Assembly (NCBI GenBank): GCA_963675425.1
Contig: OY776214.1
Coordinates: 4,278,001-4,342,000 of the forward strand
DNA from: Sporobacter sp963675425
GTDB lineage: Bacteria > Bacillota > Clostridia > Oscillospirales > Oscillospiraceae
Direction of reading: 5' to 3'
DNA: 64,000 nucleotides
The stretch's first letter is position 1, and each line of letters begins with the position of its first letter. Shown here piece after piece: positions 50,749 through 59,594 of this stretch. A program made the position numbers and the translations under genes. Below the pieces are notes generated by a model. That model saw only the letters and a list, made by a program, of their open reading frames with translations, did no database searches and was not told the DNA's origin.

Positions 50749-50945
50749 GCTCAGACCTTAGCCACCGGCGGCGCTTCCAGCTTTGGGAGCTTGGGCAAGA
50801 GACTTATCGCCGTTGCCAAATCCCTCGGCGACGATTTCCTCCGCACGTTTATCAAAACCTACGGCGACGATGCCGTGCGGGCCATTGCCGCCTACGGGGA
50901 CGATACGGCCAAGCTGGCCTCGAGCAACGCGGACGACGATAATAT
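50749..50945 (+). pseudogene. pre-toxin remnant at right end of the array
   Basis: AQTLATGGASSFGSLGKRLIAVAKSLGDDFLRTFIKTYGDDAVRAIAAYGDD appears 18 bp after the permease stop and breaks off after SNADDD. Its 5' part is homologous to DNA already present at the left remnant (47339-47590), so the ABC module lies between two partial copies of the repeat. Confidence 0.7.
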
Positions 50946-51159
50946 CGATTTAGGAAAGAAGATATTTACAGGCGATAATGCGATCCTGGCAGTTACATAT
51001 GGTGCCGTTCGGTATATATGTGTCGAAATAATAAGTTTTTTGTCAAATTATCGGTTAGGTGTGTTATAATCTCCCTGCTGGCTCCGAGACGGATGCCATA
51101 TTCGGGCGGCCATGATGCGAACACCCATCATAGCACAGCGGCAGGAGGGCTAAAGCCGA

Positions 51160-52203
51160 ATGACGGTCTGCGATCACGGACAAAAAGACTTATGGAACGA
51201 GCTGATCGGCGCGGATGACGAAGTCTATTATCACTGGGGCTATTCCGACGCTTTTTATAAGATCGGCAGCGGCATGCCGACGCTTTTTTATCTGAGCGAC
51301 GGCTATACGAGAATCTATAACGTTTTAATGATGCGGGAGCTTTGGAAGCTCGAACCGTTTGAAGATTTCACGGGATATTATGACGTTGCGACGCCTTACG
51401 GGTACGGTGGCACATCGATGAAGGGCCCGCCGAACGAGGCGCTTTTAAAGCAGTTCTTCGATGAAATGAGCGTGTATCTGAAACAGCAAAAGGTGGTAGC
51501 CGAATATTCGCGGCTTGATCCCGTCATCGGAAATGTCTCGCTGTATGACGGCCAGCCATACGACTGTTCTGATTACTCCAAGACAGTCTGCATTCGCCTG
51601 CAGTCGCCGGATCAAATCTGGAATGATATGAAAAGCTCATGCCGCAACAGAATCCGCAGCGCCTGCGCCTCCGACATTACGGTCACATCCGGATTAGACG
51701 CGCGGTTAATGACGGAATTCCGTGTCGTTTACGAGAAAACAATGAAGCGACGCCAAGCCAAGCCCTATTATTTCTTTAACGACGCGTTTTTCGAAAGCAT
51801 TTTATCAAACCTGACCGGACACACAAAAATATACCTGGCCCATCATGACGGCGTCGTGGTTTCAGCCCTGCTCATTTTGTATTCATCCGGGAATGCTAAA
51901 AGCCATCTCGGCGGCAACCTCGCCGAATATATGCATCTCAACGCCAACAATCTTCTTCATTTCGAAGCCGCCAAAGACCTCTTGTCAATGGGCTGCGGCA
52001 CACTTTTAATGGGCGGCGGTTATGGCGGCACGGATGACTCATTGCTCCAGTTTAAAAAAACATTCGCTCCGGGTGGCGTACTTCCAAGCCACACAGCCCG
52101 ACGGATTCACGACCCGGAAACATACGACAAGCTGGTTCACACTAAAGTGCGTTTATGCGGTCCGGCGCAGGACAGCTCCTATTTCCCTGTTTACCGGGCC
52201 TGA
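51160..52203 (+). CDS. FemAB/GNAT-like acyltransferase
   Basis: 347 residues. Double GNAT-type arrangement of the FemAB superfamily: YYHWGYSDAFYKIGSGM and DVATPYGYGG near the N-terminus, MKSSCRNRIRSA near 160 and HLGGNLAEYMHLNANNLLHFEAAKDLLSMGCGTLLMGGGYGGTDDSLLQFKKTFAP near 245-300. Family members use aminoacyl-tRNA or acyl-CoA donors, often in cell-wall or surface-polysaccharide modification. AGGAGG lies 10 bases before the ATG. The 90-bp leader can fold around CCTGC/GCAGG and ATGATG/CATCAT stems. Confidence 0.75.
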   Translation: MTVCDHGQKDLWNELIGADDEVYYHWGYSDAFYKIGSGMPTLFYLSDGYTRIYNVLMMRELWKLEPFEDFTGYYDVATPYGYGGTSMKGPPNEALLKQFFDEMSVYLKQQKVVAEYSRLDPVIGNVSLYDGQPYDCSDYSKTVCIRLQSPDQIWNDMKSSCRNRIRSACASDITVTSGLDARLMTEFRVVYEKTMKRRQAKPYYFFNDAFFESILSNLTGHTKIYLAHHDGVVVSALLILYSSGNAKSHLGGNLAEYMHLNANNLLHFEAAKDLLSMGCGTLLMGGGYGGTDDSLLQFKKTFAPGGVLPSHTARRIHDPETYDKLVHTKVRLCGPAQDSSYFPVYRA

Positions 52204-52396
52204 TGCCCCGGACGCTGTTTGAGGCCGCCTTGTCTCAGTACGTGTTTAAACGTAACCGAATATAATAGCCGGAAGTACGGCTCGATCCAGGCGCTTTGTT
52301 TGTTCAAAGTGCCTTTTACTTGTTAATAAGCGCACTAAAATTCCGATATATAATAAAGATGCACATTGAAACCAAAATACTTGTAAAGGATCCTTT

Positions 52397-53713
52397 ATGA
52401 TAAAGCCTTTGTTGAAGACGTTCAAGCTCATCGTGATAATGCTCTGCACCGCAGCGGTTCTATCCGTCCCAGCTTATTTCATATATCGGAATGTTAAGGA
52501 TATCATCATCAACGAGCTGGCTAAAAACGCTATAAATCTTGCCGCAACGATTTCCGAATTTGCCGAGCTTAATTTTGACAACTATCAAAATATACCGATT
52601 AGCAGCTTCGAAAGCTTCAGCGCCGAGCTCAGCCTGCATCCGCACGCCTCCGGGTTGCAGGTTCAAGACGCCGGCTCATCGAATAGCGCTGCTTTTTTTC
52701 AGGAAAACGCGTGGGACATCGGTGCAAGCACGCCCGACGGAGCCGAAAAGCCGTTTCAGGACAAGCTCACAGCGGTTTTTGCCGACCTTATGGCGGCGAC
52801 CGGTGCTCAGGCCATTTACATCGAACGACGGCTTTCGGATGAAAACAAAGCATATCTCATCAACGAGGACGACCCGAATAAATCCAGGTATACCGCCAGC
52901 CGACTTACCGAGGCTGAGTTGCTTGCATTTAACAACGGCATAACGGTTCCGAGTAGTGTTTTAAGCGACGAAACGGTTGGCGATTATATTGCCGGCTATG
53001 CGCCTATTAAGAGCCCGCTGAACGATAAAGTCGTCGGAATTGTCGTCGTTGAGTACTCTTTAAATCATTTTCACATGATCACCGACAGTCTCCAGAATAT
53101 TATGATTTTCAGCTTCAGCGTTATTATTTTACTGACAGCCATCGTTTTCTATCTGCTGCTAAAAAGCCGTCAGAAGTATTATGAAAAGGATTATCTGACA
53201 GAGCTGTGCAATAAAAGCTACTTTTTAAAAAAACTCAAAATGCTGGTCCATCTGTCCAAGGACATTCACAAGCCGCTGTCACTCATCATGCTTGATATCG
53301 ATCATTTTAAAAAAATCAATGACACCTATGGACACGTAGCCGGCGACAAAATATTGAAATCCGTATCCGAAACAATCCGCGCCCAGACCCACGACAGCGA
53401 TTTGTGCGCGCGCTACGGCGGCGATGAGTACGTCGTATTACTGTCTAATTCCAATATGGCTCAAGCCGCTGCCGTAGCCGAAAGGATTCGCCTGAAAACG
53501 GCACTGTTTGATCACCTGGTCGATTATCCTGTTGACCATTCGCGGCACCTCGTTACGCTGAGCATCGGCGTGGCCCAGCTGGATGAGCACATGACCCCGG
53601 AAAGCCTCTTGGAAGCCGCAGACGAGGCAATGTATGCCTCAAAAAACACCGGAAAGAACAAGGTAACAATCTATCGGCCTGAAAAAGCACCGCAAACAAT
53701 TCTCTGTCCGTAG
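52397..53713 (+). CDS. membrane-bound diguanylate cyclase (GGDEF)
   Basis: 438 residues. Two membrane helices (about 12-32 and 232-252) bracket an extracytoplasmic sensor domain of about 200 residues with ILNED and VPSSVLSDETVGDYIAGYAPI segments, a Cache-like layout. The cytoplasmic GGDEF domain spans about 265-430, with LTELCNKSYF, MLDIDHFKKINDTYGHVAGDKIL and ARYGGDEYVVLL. The allosteric I-site RxxD is replaced by HDSD, so product inhibition is probably weak. It should make c-di-GMP in response to an outside signal. Confidence 0.88.
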   Translation: MIKPLLKTFKLIVIMLCTAAVLSVPAYFIYRNVKDIIINELAKNAINLAATISEFAELNFDNYQNIPISSFESFSAELSLHPHASGLQVQDAGSSNSAAFFQENAWDIGASTPDGAEKPFQDKLTAVFADLMAATGAQAIYIERRLSDENKAYLINEDDPNKSRYTASRLTEAELLAFNNGITVPSSVLSDETVGDYIAGYAPIKSPLNDKVVGIVVVEYSLNHFHMITDSLQNIMIFSFSVIILLTAIVFYLLLKSRQKYYEKDYLTELCNKSYFLKKLKMLVHLSKDIHKPLSLIMLDIDHFKKINDTYGHVAGDKILKSVSETIRAQTHDSDLCARYGGDEYVVLLSNSNMAQAAAVAERIRLKTALFDHLVDYPVDHSRHLVTLSIGVAQLDEHMTPESLLEAADEAMYASKNTGKNKVTIYRPEKAPQTILCP

Positions 53714-53812
53714 CGGACACGTCTGGGATATGATGGCATTTTAAAACCCCTGCTCAAAAATCAAGCCGCGGTACGCCATGTCGGCGCTGCCAGGCGAGGC
53801 GTATCAACTTAC

Positions 53813-53854
53813 AAGGCCTTCTGCTTGTGCCAGATGCACAAACAGAAGGCCTTT
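53813..53854. terminator. terminator between diguanylate cyclase and PucR-type gene
   Basis: AAGGCCTTCTGCTTGTG pairs with CACAAACAGAAGGCCTT with a short loop and a T-rich end. May act for both converging genes. Confidence 0.75.
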
Positions 53855-53978
53855 ATTTCTGACCGTCAGTATGAATACATAATTTTATAGCAAGCTTATA
53901 ATGAGAATTAGTTATAATCATCACATTCTCCCCCAGCAAGGAGGTTCTCATTAGATATTTTGCCGATAGTGCCGACAC

Positions 53979-55505
53979 TCATTCGAGCTTAAGCCGATAG
54001 CGTAGGATCTCGTAGGATAAAATCATCGGCAGCAGGATATCGTTATCGGCCGGATCAATTCCCGAAATTTCCGTTATGCGTCCGAGCCGGTACAAAAGCG
54101 TATTTCGGTGGATCTTCAGTTCATCAGCCGCCGAAGAAAGGCTCCGGCTGTGCCGGAGATAAACATACAGACTTCTAAAAAAATCACTGCCGTTTGTCTT
54201 ATCGTATTCATATAGCATAACGGCCTCGTACAGACAGAAAACCCTCAAGTCAAATTCGCGGCTGCAGATTTTAAGCAGCAGCGGCAGCGAATAATTGTCG
54301 AACGCATACAGGCAGCGGCCCGGATCGAGTATCATACCCAGCTGCATAGCCGCCGACAGCGCCCGGCTCTGCTCGTAAATCGACCCGAAGCTTTGGAACT
54401 TGCGGCTTACGGCCGCCTTATCGTGACGTTCCTTTACATATTTCTCAAGGTTTTTAAGCGCCACTTTTAAATCGTACCGGATCTGAGCGGCACACAAAAC
54501 AATCATGCCATTATCGTCGTTTTCTACGCTGACGCTCCCGGGAAAGAAGCTCTGCGCCGAAGCGAAGGTATATTGAGCCGTATTCATCGTCACGTTTTCC
54601 GGGCTAACCTGAATTTTTATAATATAGTAACCGTCGTCCTTGCCCCAGTTCATCTGACTCAGGTACTGGGCGTGGATTTCCTCGTTATATTTTGTACCCT
54701 CCAGAAGCGCGCGAACGATTTGCTCCACCTTGTTCGCCGACGTCGGCTTCCCACGCGGATTCTTGAACGCGTAATGATCGACAACCTGTGTGACCTGCTC
54801 CACCAGAATGGTCTGCGCCATATCGACCGGCGTAAAAACCTCATGGACGACAAGACAGGCGGCGATTTGTCCACCCTCATAGATGTTTTTTGAAAAATAC
54901 CGGACCGGTATTTCCTCCAGCTCAAACAGCAGCGTTTCCCGGCTCCTGTTGATCAGCCGGTCGTACCCCTTGTTTTTCATGGCGGTCATGATTCGGATAT
55001 CAATATATCCCGTGTCCAGAACAACTTTAAAATAATCCGGCATAAGCTCACGGACGGCGTTATCGCTTGTCTCGATAAACCGCATACGCAGGTCGTTGAT
55101 GGTAATAGGATTATTGAAAAAACGCGCGCCGATGCTTAAAACCGTCCGGAGCGATTCGTTTCTGGCGACCGCGGCATTGAGCTCGCTGTCGATCTCATTA
55201 TAACGGTAAAAAATCTCCTCAATGGCATTGACCAACTCAGGGACCGTAAGATTTACATATATAGCGCCGCTGATCTTCGGCGTACCGGGAAGTCCCGTGA
55301 TAAAAAGGTGCGCCGGCAAATGGGATGCGCGCCCGACAGTGCCGGGAGAACCAATATATAAAACGTCCTGCCTGTACGGCTCATCGCGGAGAAAACGGAT
55401 ACCGGCAATGTCGGCATGTTCATCCGAATGATCGTTACGCACGATTTCAGGCGGCCTGGGGTTTTGAAGCAGCTCATAAACGATCAGAGCGACGGACAAC
55501 TTCAT
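53979..55505 (-). CDS. PucR/CdaR-type transcriptional regulator
   Basis: 508 residues from the ATG with GAGGTGAC upstream. The long N-terminal region (about 1-300) includes a PucR-like sensory domain (SALIVYELLQNPRPPEIV; TVPELVNAIEEIFYRYNEID). The GGDEF-like middle (DDGYYIIKIQVS; NDNGMIVLCAAQ) and the C-terminal HTH_30 (LYVYLRHSRSLSSAADELKIHRNTLLYRLGRITEISGID) are typical. It is divergent from the binding-protein gene at 55643 and is its likely regulator. Confidence 0.85.
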   Translation of the reverse strand: MKLSVALIVYELLQNPRPPEIVRNDHSDEHADIAGIRFLRDEPYRQDVLYIGSPGTVGRASHLPAHLFITGLPGTPKISGAIYVNLTVPELVNAIEEIFYRYNEIDSELNAAVARNESLRTVLSIGARFFNNPITINDLRMRFIETSDNAVRELMPDYFKVVLDTGYIDIRIMTAMKNKGYDRLINRSRETLLFELEEIPVRYFSKNIYEGGQIAACLVVHEVFTPVDMAQTILVEQVTQVVDHYAFKNPRGKPTSANKVEQIVRALLEGTKYNEEIHAQYLSQMNWGKDDGYYIIKIQVSPENVTMNTAQYTFASAQSFFPGSVSVENDDNGMIVLCAAQIRYDLKVALKNLEKYVKERHDKAAVSRKFQSFGSIYEQSRALSAAMQLGMILDPGRCLYAFDNYSLPLLLKICSREFDLRVFCLYEAVMLYEYDKTNGSDFFRSLYVYLRHSRSLSSAADELKIHRNTLLYRLGRITEISGIDPADNDILLPMILSYEILRYRLKLE

Positions 55506-55642
55506 ATTTGTCACCTCAGCACAAATCATATCAGTCATGTAAAAAAAATACAAGTGTCAATCAGAATAGACTAACCGCATCCTTACGCCCTCGTTGAAAC
55601 GTTCTGAGAAATCAGAACTACAAATAACAAAGGAGTAATGAA

Positions 55643-56875
55643 ATGAAAAAGACAGTCGCAATTGTTCTGGCACTACTGATGGTTTTCACCCTGTTCGCTT
55701 GCAGTCAAACCGCCGACGCGGACAGCGAATCGCCGTCCGCCTCCGCCCCGGCTTCCCCGGAACCCTCATCCGCCCCGGTTTCTCAGGCGCCTTCCTCGGA
55801 AGAACCGGCAGCGACGTCGTCGGATTCCGGCGGCTTCGTTATTCCCACCGTTGATTTCAAAGCACCGACCGATCCATTCTCGCGCGATACATATAAGATT
55901 GTCAACCTGAACATCGCCCAAACGCCGTTCGGCGCTTTTATGGACGAGTGCTATGCGCAGCTGGGCAAAAAGCTCAATTATGAATTTACCACGTTGGCCT
56001 TCAATGCCGATATAGACCTTTTCATGACCAATATTGAAACCTGCGCGGCTCAGGGGTACGACGGCATGATTCTCCAGGGCGACTACACAACGCAGGACCG
56101 CATCTTCGAAATCGTGGCTGAAAACGATATCAATTTCATTCCCGGCATGTCGCCCTTTGTAGACAGCGACAATAATTACGTCATGTCCTCGGTCGTCATG
56201 GACAGTTATGACCTCGGCGGCGACGCGCTGCAGTTCATGGTGGACAACTTCGGCAAATACGCCGACGGCTCTATCGACTTCAAGGAGATCGGCTTTATCA
56301 CCATCACCTTCTCCACTGTTACAGACCTCAACGCCCGCGTGGAAGGCGCGCTGTCCCGATACACCGAGCTTTATCCCGATCTCGTCGAAACGAATTACTT
56401 CGCCACTGACACGGTCAACGCCGGCGTCAACGCGGTGACGGCCCAGGCCGCCTACGACCCCGTAGCCGCCACGGTCTCGGCTCATCCCGAAATGAAGGGC
56501 TGGATGGTCTTCGGCTCCATAGAGGACTTTGCGGCGGGTTCGGCGCGCGCTTTGGAAGAGCTCGGCAAGAAGGGCTCCGCCGTCGTCACCTCCTGCGCTG
56601 TTACAACGCTGATGAGCCAATGGGCCTCCGGCTACGAGGGCGTGTGGGTCGGCGGCGTCGACACACCGCCGATCCAGTGGGCGGACGCCACAATCAATGG
56701 ACTTCTGGCTATTATCGACGGCACAGCGACACCTGAGACGCTGTGGGAAAACCTGCGCGAGGCCGGCCAGACGTATACCGTTATCAAGCTGCCGTATACC
56801 GTCGTTGAAAAAGACTTTTATGCGGATTACCAAGCGGCCTGCAATGCCTACATCGAAACACAGTACCCCGGCTAA
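55643..56875 (+). CDS. orphan periplasmic-binding-protein-like lipoprotein (ribose/sugar type)
   Basis: 410 residues. Signal peptide MKKTVAIVLALLMVFTLFAC with the lipidated Cys20, then a Ser/Ala/Pro/Glu-rich linker to about residue 65. The mature part follows the Peripla_BP_4 pattern (IVNLNIAQTPFGAFMDECYAQLG; NIETCAAQGYDGMILQGDYTT; GWMVFGSIEDFAAGSARALEELG). No permease or ATPase gene is adjacent, so it may serve a distant transporter or act as a sensor partner of the divergent PucR regulator. Confidence 0.85.
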   Translation: MKKTVAIVLALLMVFTLFACSQTADADSESPSASAPASPEPSSAPVSQAPSSEEPAATSSDSGGFVIPTVDFKAPTDPFSRDTYKIVNLNIAQTPFGAFMDECYAQLGKKLNYEFTTLAFNADIDLFMTNIETCAAQGYDGMILQGDYTTQDRIFEIVAENDINFIPGMSPFVDSDNNYVMSSVVMDSYDLGGDALQFMVDNFGKYADGSIDFKEIGFITITFSTVTDLNARVEGALSRYTELYPDLVETNYFATDTVNAGVNAVTAQAAYDPVAATVSAHPEMKGWMVFGSIEDFAAGSARALEELGKKGSAVVTSCAVTTLMSQWASGYEGVWVGGVDTPPIQWADATINGLLAIIDGTATPETLWENLREAGQTYTVIKLPYTVVEKDFYADYQAACNAYIETQYPG

Positions 56876-56928
56876 AATCAATTTTTCCTTTCTTCATTTT
56901 CTTCTTCATAAATCCACAATACTCAGCA

Positions 56929-56964
56929 GGAGAAAGGCCCGCCGTTACCAGCGGGCCTTTCTCC
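56929..56964 (+). terminator. terminator of the binding-protein gene
   Basis: GGAGAAAGGCCCGC pairs with GCGGGCCTTTCTCC; strong stem, T-rich flank. Confidence 0.85.
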
Positions 56965-56970
56965 TCAGAC

Positions 56971-57004
56971 TGTAGAAAAAGCCGCTTCTGCGGCTTTTTC
57001 TACA
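56971..57004. terminator. TGTAGAAAAAGCCG hairpin, related to repeat ends
   Basis: TGTAGAAAAAGCCG pairs perfectly with CGGCTTTTTCTACA. It can terminate the opposing TtcA-like gene. It closely resembles the end hairpin of the structured repeats at 26.1 and 29.6 kb, also immediately next to a terminator, and may be a solo end of that element. Confidence 0.7.
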
Positions 57005-57019
57005 AATTATGGTTTTTCA

Positions 57020-57775
57020 TTATGGCAGCGGTCGGCGAGCGTATTCCTTCGGCCGCCAGCCGTCAAGCGGCAGGCGCTGCATCGCGCCGAATATCTTGTT
57101 TTTAAGGTCCGGATACTGCACGCCGAGGGTCTTGATCAGTGTTTTAACCTCTTCGCGCTTTGACTTGCCATTCATCGGGCATGGATTATGAACAACCGGG
57201 AGATTGTGGCGCTTCACAAGCCCCTGTATGGTGCCCTCCCCCACGTATAAAAGCGGCCTGATCTGCGTGACGCCTGTCCGGCTCATAAATGTAACGGGTT
57301 CAAAGCAGCCGATCCGTCCCTCAAAAAACAGCGACATCAAAAATGTCTCTACGGCGTCGTCATAATGATGCGCCAGGGCGACCTTTTTGATCCCCAGCTC
57401 CAGCGCCAAGTCATTGAGCGCGCCTCGGCGCATTTTTGCGCACAGTGCACACGGATTTTTTTCCATCCGTTCTTCAAAAATGAGCTTGCCAACCTCGCTT
57501 TCACGGATTGTGTACGGCACCTCCAGCCGGTCACACAGCTCCTTGACAGGCGTAAATTCCATGCCTTCAAAGCCCATCGACAAGGTTATGGCATGCAGAT
57601 TAAACTGCTTGGGATAATAAACGCTCAGGCTTTTCATCGCGCACAGCAGAGCGATGGAATCCTTCCCGCCCGACACGCACACGGCGATTGTTTCACCGTC
57701 GGAGATCATGTCGTAGTCCTCTACGCAGCGCCGCACGAGCCCGGCCACCTTATTCATAGTCATACCAGCTTCCAT
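57020..57775 (-). CDS. TtcA-like tRNA thiolation enzyme
   Basis: 251 residues (or 247 from the internal ATG 57763). PP-loop ATPase motif VSGGKDSIALL near 33-43, CALCAKMRRGAL (CxxC) near 116-127, and HNPCPMNGKSKREEV near 205-219 provide the three cysteines for an Fe-S cluster as in TtcA. The enzyme activates C32 of tRNA for 2-thiolation. Clostridia have several PP-loop paralogues, so the exact tRNA target is uncertain. Confidence 0.82.
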   Translation of the reverse strand: MEAGMTMNKVAGLVRRCVEDYDMISDGETIAVCVSGGKDSIALLCAMKSLSVYYPKQFNLHAITLSMGFEGMEFTPVKELCDRLEVPYTIRESEVGKLIFEERMEKNPCALCAKMRRGALNDLALELGIKKVALAHHYDDAVETFLMSLFFEGRIGCFEPVTFMSRTGVTQIRPLLYVGEGTIQGLVKRHNLPVVHNPCPMNGKSKREEVKTLIKTLGVQYPDLKNKIFGAMQRLPLDGWRPKEYARRPLP

Positions 57776-57876
57776 TTTGTATATATTAAAAAGTAAAATT
57801 GAACTTGAGCATTCAGTAGTTAATCAGAGCATTTTGAAGCATTCCGGAGTTGATAATAAGCTAAATTAAAAAACTA

Positions 57877-57905
57877 TTGACTTCGATTTGTTGTTATGTT
57901 ATAAA
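57877..57905 (+). promoter_or_regulatory. promoter of rplM-rpsI
   Basis: TTGACT, 17 bp, TATAAA: near-consensus sigma-A promoter about 105 bp upstream of rplM. Confidence 0.75.
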
Positions 57906-57922
57906 AGTAAAGCACGATTTAG

Positions 57923-57963
57923 TCGGGAAACAACAGGTATTGTAACGCGTCCCGGCCTTTTTT
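57923..57963 (+). promoter_or_regulatory. attenuator-like leader hairpin of rplM
   Basis: GTCGGGA pairs with TCCCGGC across a 20-base loop, followed by CTTTTTT, resembling an intrinsic terminator within the leader. Ribosomal protein L13 operons in Firmicutes are known to have regulatory leaders (the L13 leader family), so autogenous control is likely; the match to that family is by position, not by checked consensus. Confidence 0.55.
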
Positions 57964-58010
57964 GTCAAAATAATATTCAAACATTAAACTGTCATTATGG
58001 GGGATAGATC

Positions 58011-58442
58011 ATGTCAACTACTCTGGCTAAAAAGGAAACCGTCACTCGTGAATGGTTCATCCTTGACGCAGCCGGCAAGCCGCTCGGCCGTACGGCAGCG
58101 CAAGCGGCCGTTATTCTGCGCGGCAAGCATAAGCCGACGTATACGCCAAATGTCGACTGCGGCGATTTCGTCATCATCATCAATGCGGCCGAAGCCGTGC
58201 TGACCGGAAACAAGCTCCAGCAAAAATACTATCGCCGTCACAGCGGCTGGGTCGGCGGTCTCAAAGAGATCCAGTACAAAAAAATCATGGAAGAGCGCCC
58301 GGAGCTGGCTATGCAGCTGGCCGTGCGCGGCATGATGGCCAAAAACAACCTCAATCGGAATGCTTTAAAGCGCCTGCGCGTCTTCAAAAACGCCGAGCAT
58401 AAGCACGAAGCGCAAAAGCCAACCGTCTGGACTCAGGAATAA
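58011..58442 (+). CDS. rplM: 50S ribosomal protein L13
   Basis: 143 residues, family length. EWFILDAAGKPLGRTAAQAAVILRGKHKPTYTPNVDCGDFVIIINA and YYRRHSGWVGGLKEI are diagnostic. First gene of the L13-S9 operon. Confidence 0.97.
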   Translation: MSTTLAKKETVTREWFILDAAGKPLGRTAAQAAVILRGKHKPTYTPNVDCGDFVIIINAAEAVLTGNKLQQKYYRRHSGWVGGLKEIQYKKIMEERPELAMQLAVRGMMAKNNLNRNALKRLRVFKNAEHKHEAQKPTVWTQE

Positions 58443-58454
58443 GGAGGAACGTCA

Positions 58455-58859
58455 ATGTATACAAGCAAAAAGCCTTACATGTACGGCACCGGCAGAAGAA
58501 AGTCCTCCGTCGCCAGAGTCCACCTCTTCCCCGGCGGAACAGGTACGATCACCATCAACGGCCGTGACATCGATGATTATTTCGGCCTCGAAACGCTCAA
58601 GCTCATCGTCCGTCAGCCGCTGGCCACAACAGACATGGCCGCCAAGGTTGATATCACCGCCAAGGTCGTCGGCGGCGGCGTTACCGGCCAGGCCGGCGCA
58701 ATCCGCCACGGCATCGCCCGCGCCCTCTTGCAGGTCGACGAGGGCTACCGTCCGGCCCTTAAGGCCGCCGGCTTCCTCACGCGCGACCCGAGAATGAAAG
58801 AGCGTAAAAAATACGGCCTCAAAGCCGCACGCCGCGCGCCCCAGTTCTCCAAGAGATAG
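58455..58859 (+). CDS. rpsI: 30S ribosomal protein S9
   Basis: 134 residues. YGTGRRKSSVARV at the start and the C-terminal RDPRMKERKKYGLKAARRAPQFSKR are diagnostic. It lies 12 bp after rplM, with AAGGAGG. Its 3' end is the likely attachment site of an integrated element (see 58849-60698). Confidence 0.97.
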   Translation: MYTSKKPYMYGTGRRKSSVARVHLFPGGTGTITINGRDIDDYFGLETLKLIVRQPLATTDMAAKVDITAKVVGGGVTGQAGAIRHGIARALLQVDEGYRPALKAAGFLTRDPRMKERKKYGLKAARRAPQFSKR

Positions 58860-58940
58860 TCTGCAAGATTTTCAACGATATCAAAAGCTATTCAAGTATA
58901 CAGAAGATACCCGACGTTATTCAATGACGTTCGGGTATCT
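58849..58940 (+). repeat. rpsI 3' end and terminator, left copy of a direct repeat
   Basis: CCAAGAGATA (last rpsI codons) at 58849-58858 begins a segment repeated in diverged form at 60605-60698. It includes CTGCA, a TATCAA tract and the ACCCGACGTTATTCAATGA hairpin/terminator (58904-58940). Confidence 0.65.
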
Positions 58941-59027
58941 CTTATTATCCAGTAAACCATTGTGGACTTTACAATGTGACAATGCTATCATGTATGTAAT
59001 ATTCTGTATATTGGGAGGTGTTATATA

Positions 59028-59384
59028 ATGACTCTAAGAATTGAGAGTTTGATTTTAAGTTGCATCGGATATAGCAAACGAGGTAGTACATTGAAATCAA
59101 TACTATCAAGTTGTGATTACCTAAATAGAGGTGTCCTTGATAGAAATACACTCCAAAAAAATCTAAATCTGCTTTTAAAAAATGAATATATCTCAGTAGC
59201 AGATAACCGGTATTATACTACGGAAAAGGCAAAACAATTTTACATGAGACATCGGCAAAAAGGAGAAGGCTGTATTGCGGAATGGTTAAGGTTGTCTGAA
59301 TTGCTGGCTAAAGAGTTGAAAACTTCTGAAGTCAAAGATAAAATTTATATATCTGAGGATTCTTATCAAAAAGCTCTCAAGTAA
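59028..59384 (+). CDS. small winged-helix-like protein
   Basis: 118 residues, GGGAGGTG upstream. The order of helices and a small wing (LIFSCIGYSKRGSTLKSILSSCDYLNRGVLDRNTLQKNLNLLLKNEYISVADNRYYTTEKAKQF shortened here: ILSCIGYSKRGS, NLLLKNEYIS, YYTTEKAKQFY) suggests a PadR/MarR-like DNA-binding fold. Low GC and its place between rpsI repeats mark it as acquired DNA. Confidence 0.6.
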   Translation: MTLRIESLILSCIGYSKRGSTLKSILSSCDYLNRGVLDRNTLQKNLNLLLKNEYISVADNRYYTTEKAKQFYMRHRQKGEGCIAEWLRLSELLAKELKTSEVKDKIYISEDSYQKALK

Positions 59385-59533
59385 TAATCCGTAAAGTAAG
59401 ACATATACTTGTCGCAGATTTGTCGCAACTGCGTGCGGACGATATTAAACGACGCATAAAATATCGGAAGATATTCGATGCACCGGCAAGGCTACAAGGT
59501 TATTTGAAATTTACAAAATATTTTGTAAATCTA
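59385..59533. repeat. non-coding segment with a degenerate second copy at 60463-60540
   Basis: CGCAGATTTGTCGCAAC near 59413 and CGATGCACCGGCA near 59476 have counterparts CGCAAATCTGACGCAAC near 60467 and TGATGCACAGG near 60528. The two cargo genes thus each precede a similar tail, which suggests serial insertion or duplication of an element end. Confidence 0.4.
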
Positions 59534-59564
59534 TTGACCTTCACGGAACGTCATAGAGTATAGT
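59534..59564 (+). promoter_or_regulatory. MerR-type promoter with 19-bp spacer
   Basis: TTGACC at 59534-59539 and TATAGT at 59559-59564 are separated by 19 bp, the abnormal spacing of MerR-activated promoters. The spacer ACCTTCACGGAACGTCATAG has partial dyad character. It directly precedes the MerR/TipAS gene, suggesting autoregulation. Confidence 0.7.
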
Positions 59565-59594
59565 CGTCCTATCAAGAGCAGGAGGCCAGATGGT

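Noticed and set aside
33598..50945. CRISPR or tandem-repeat array
   Set aside because: Repeats are 0.5-kb protein-coding modules separated by genes, not short repeats with spacers.
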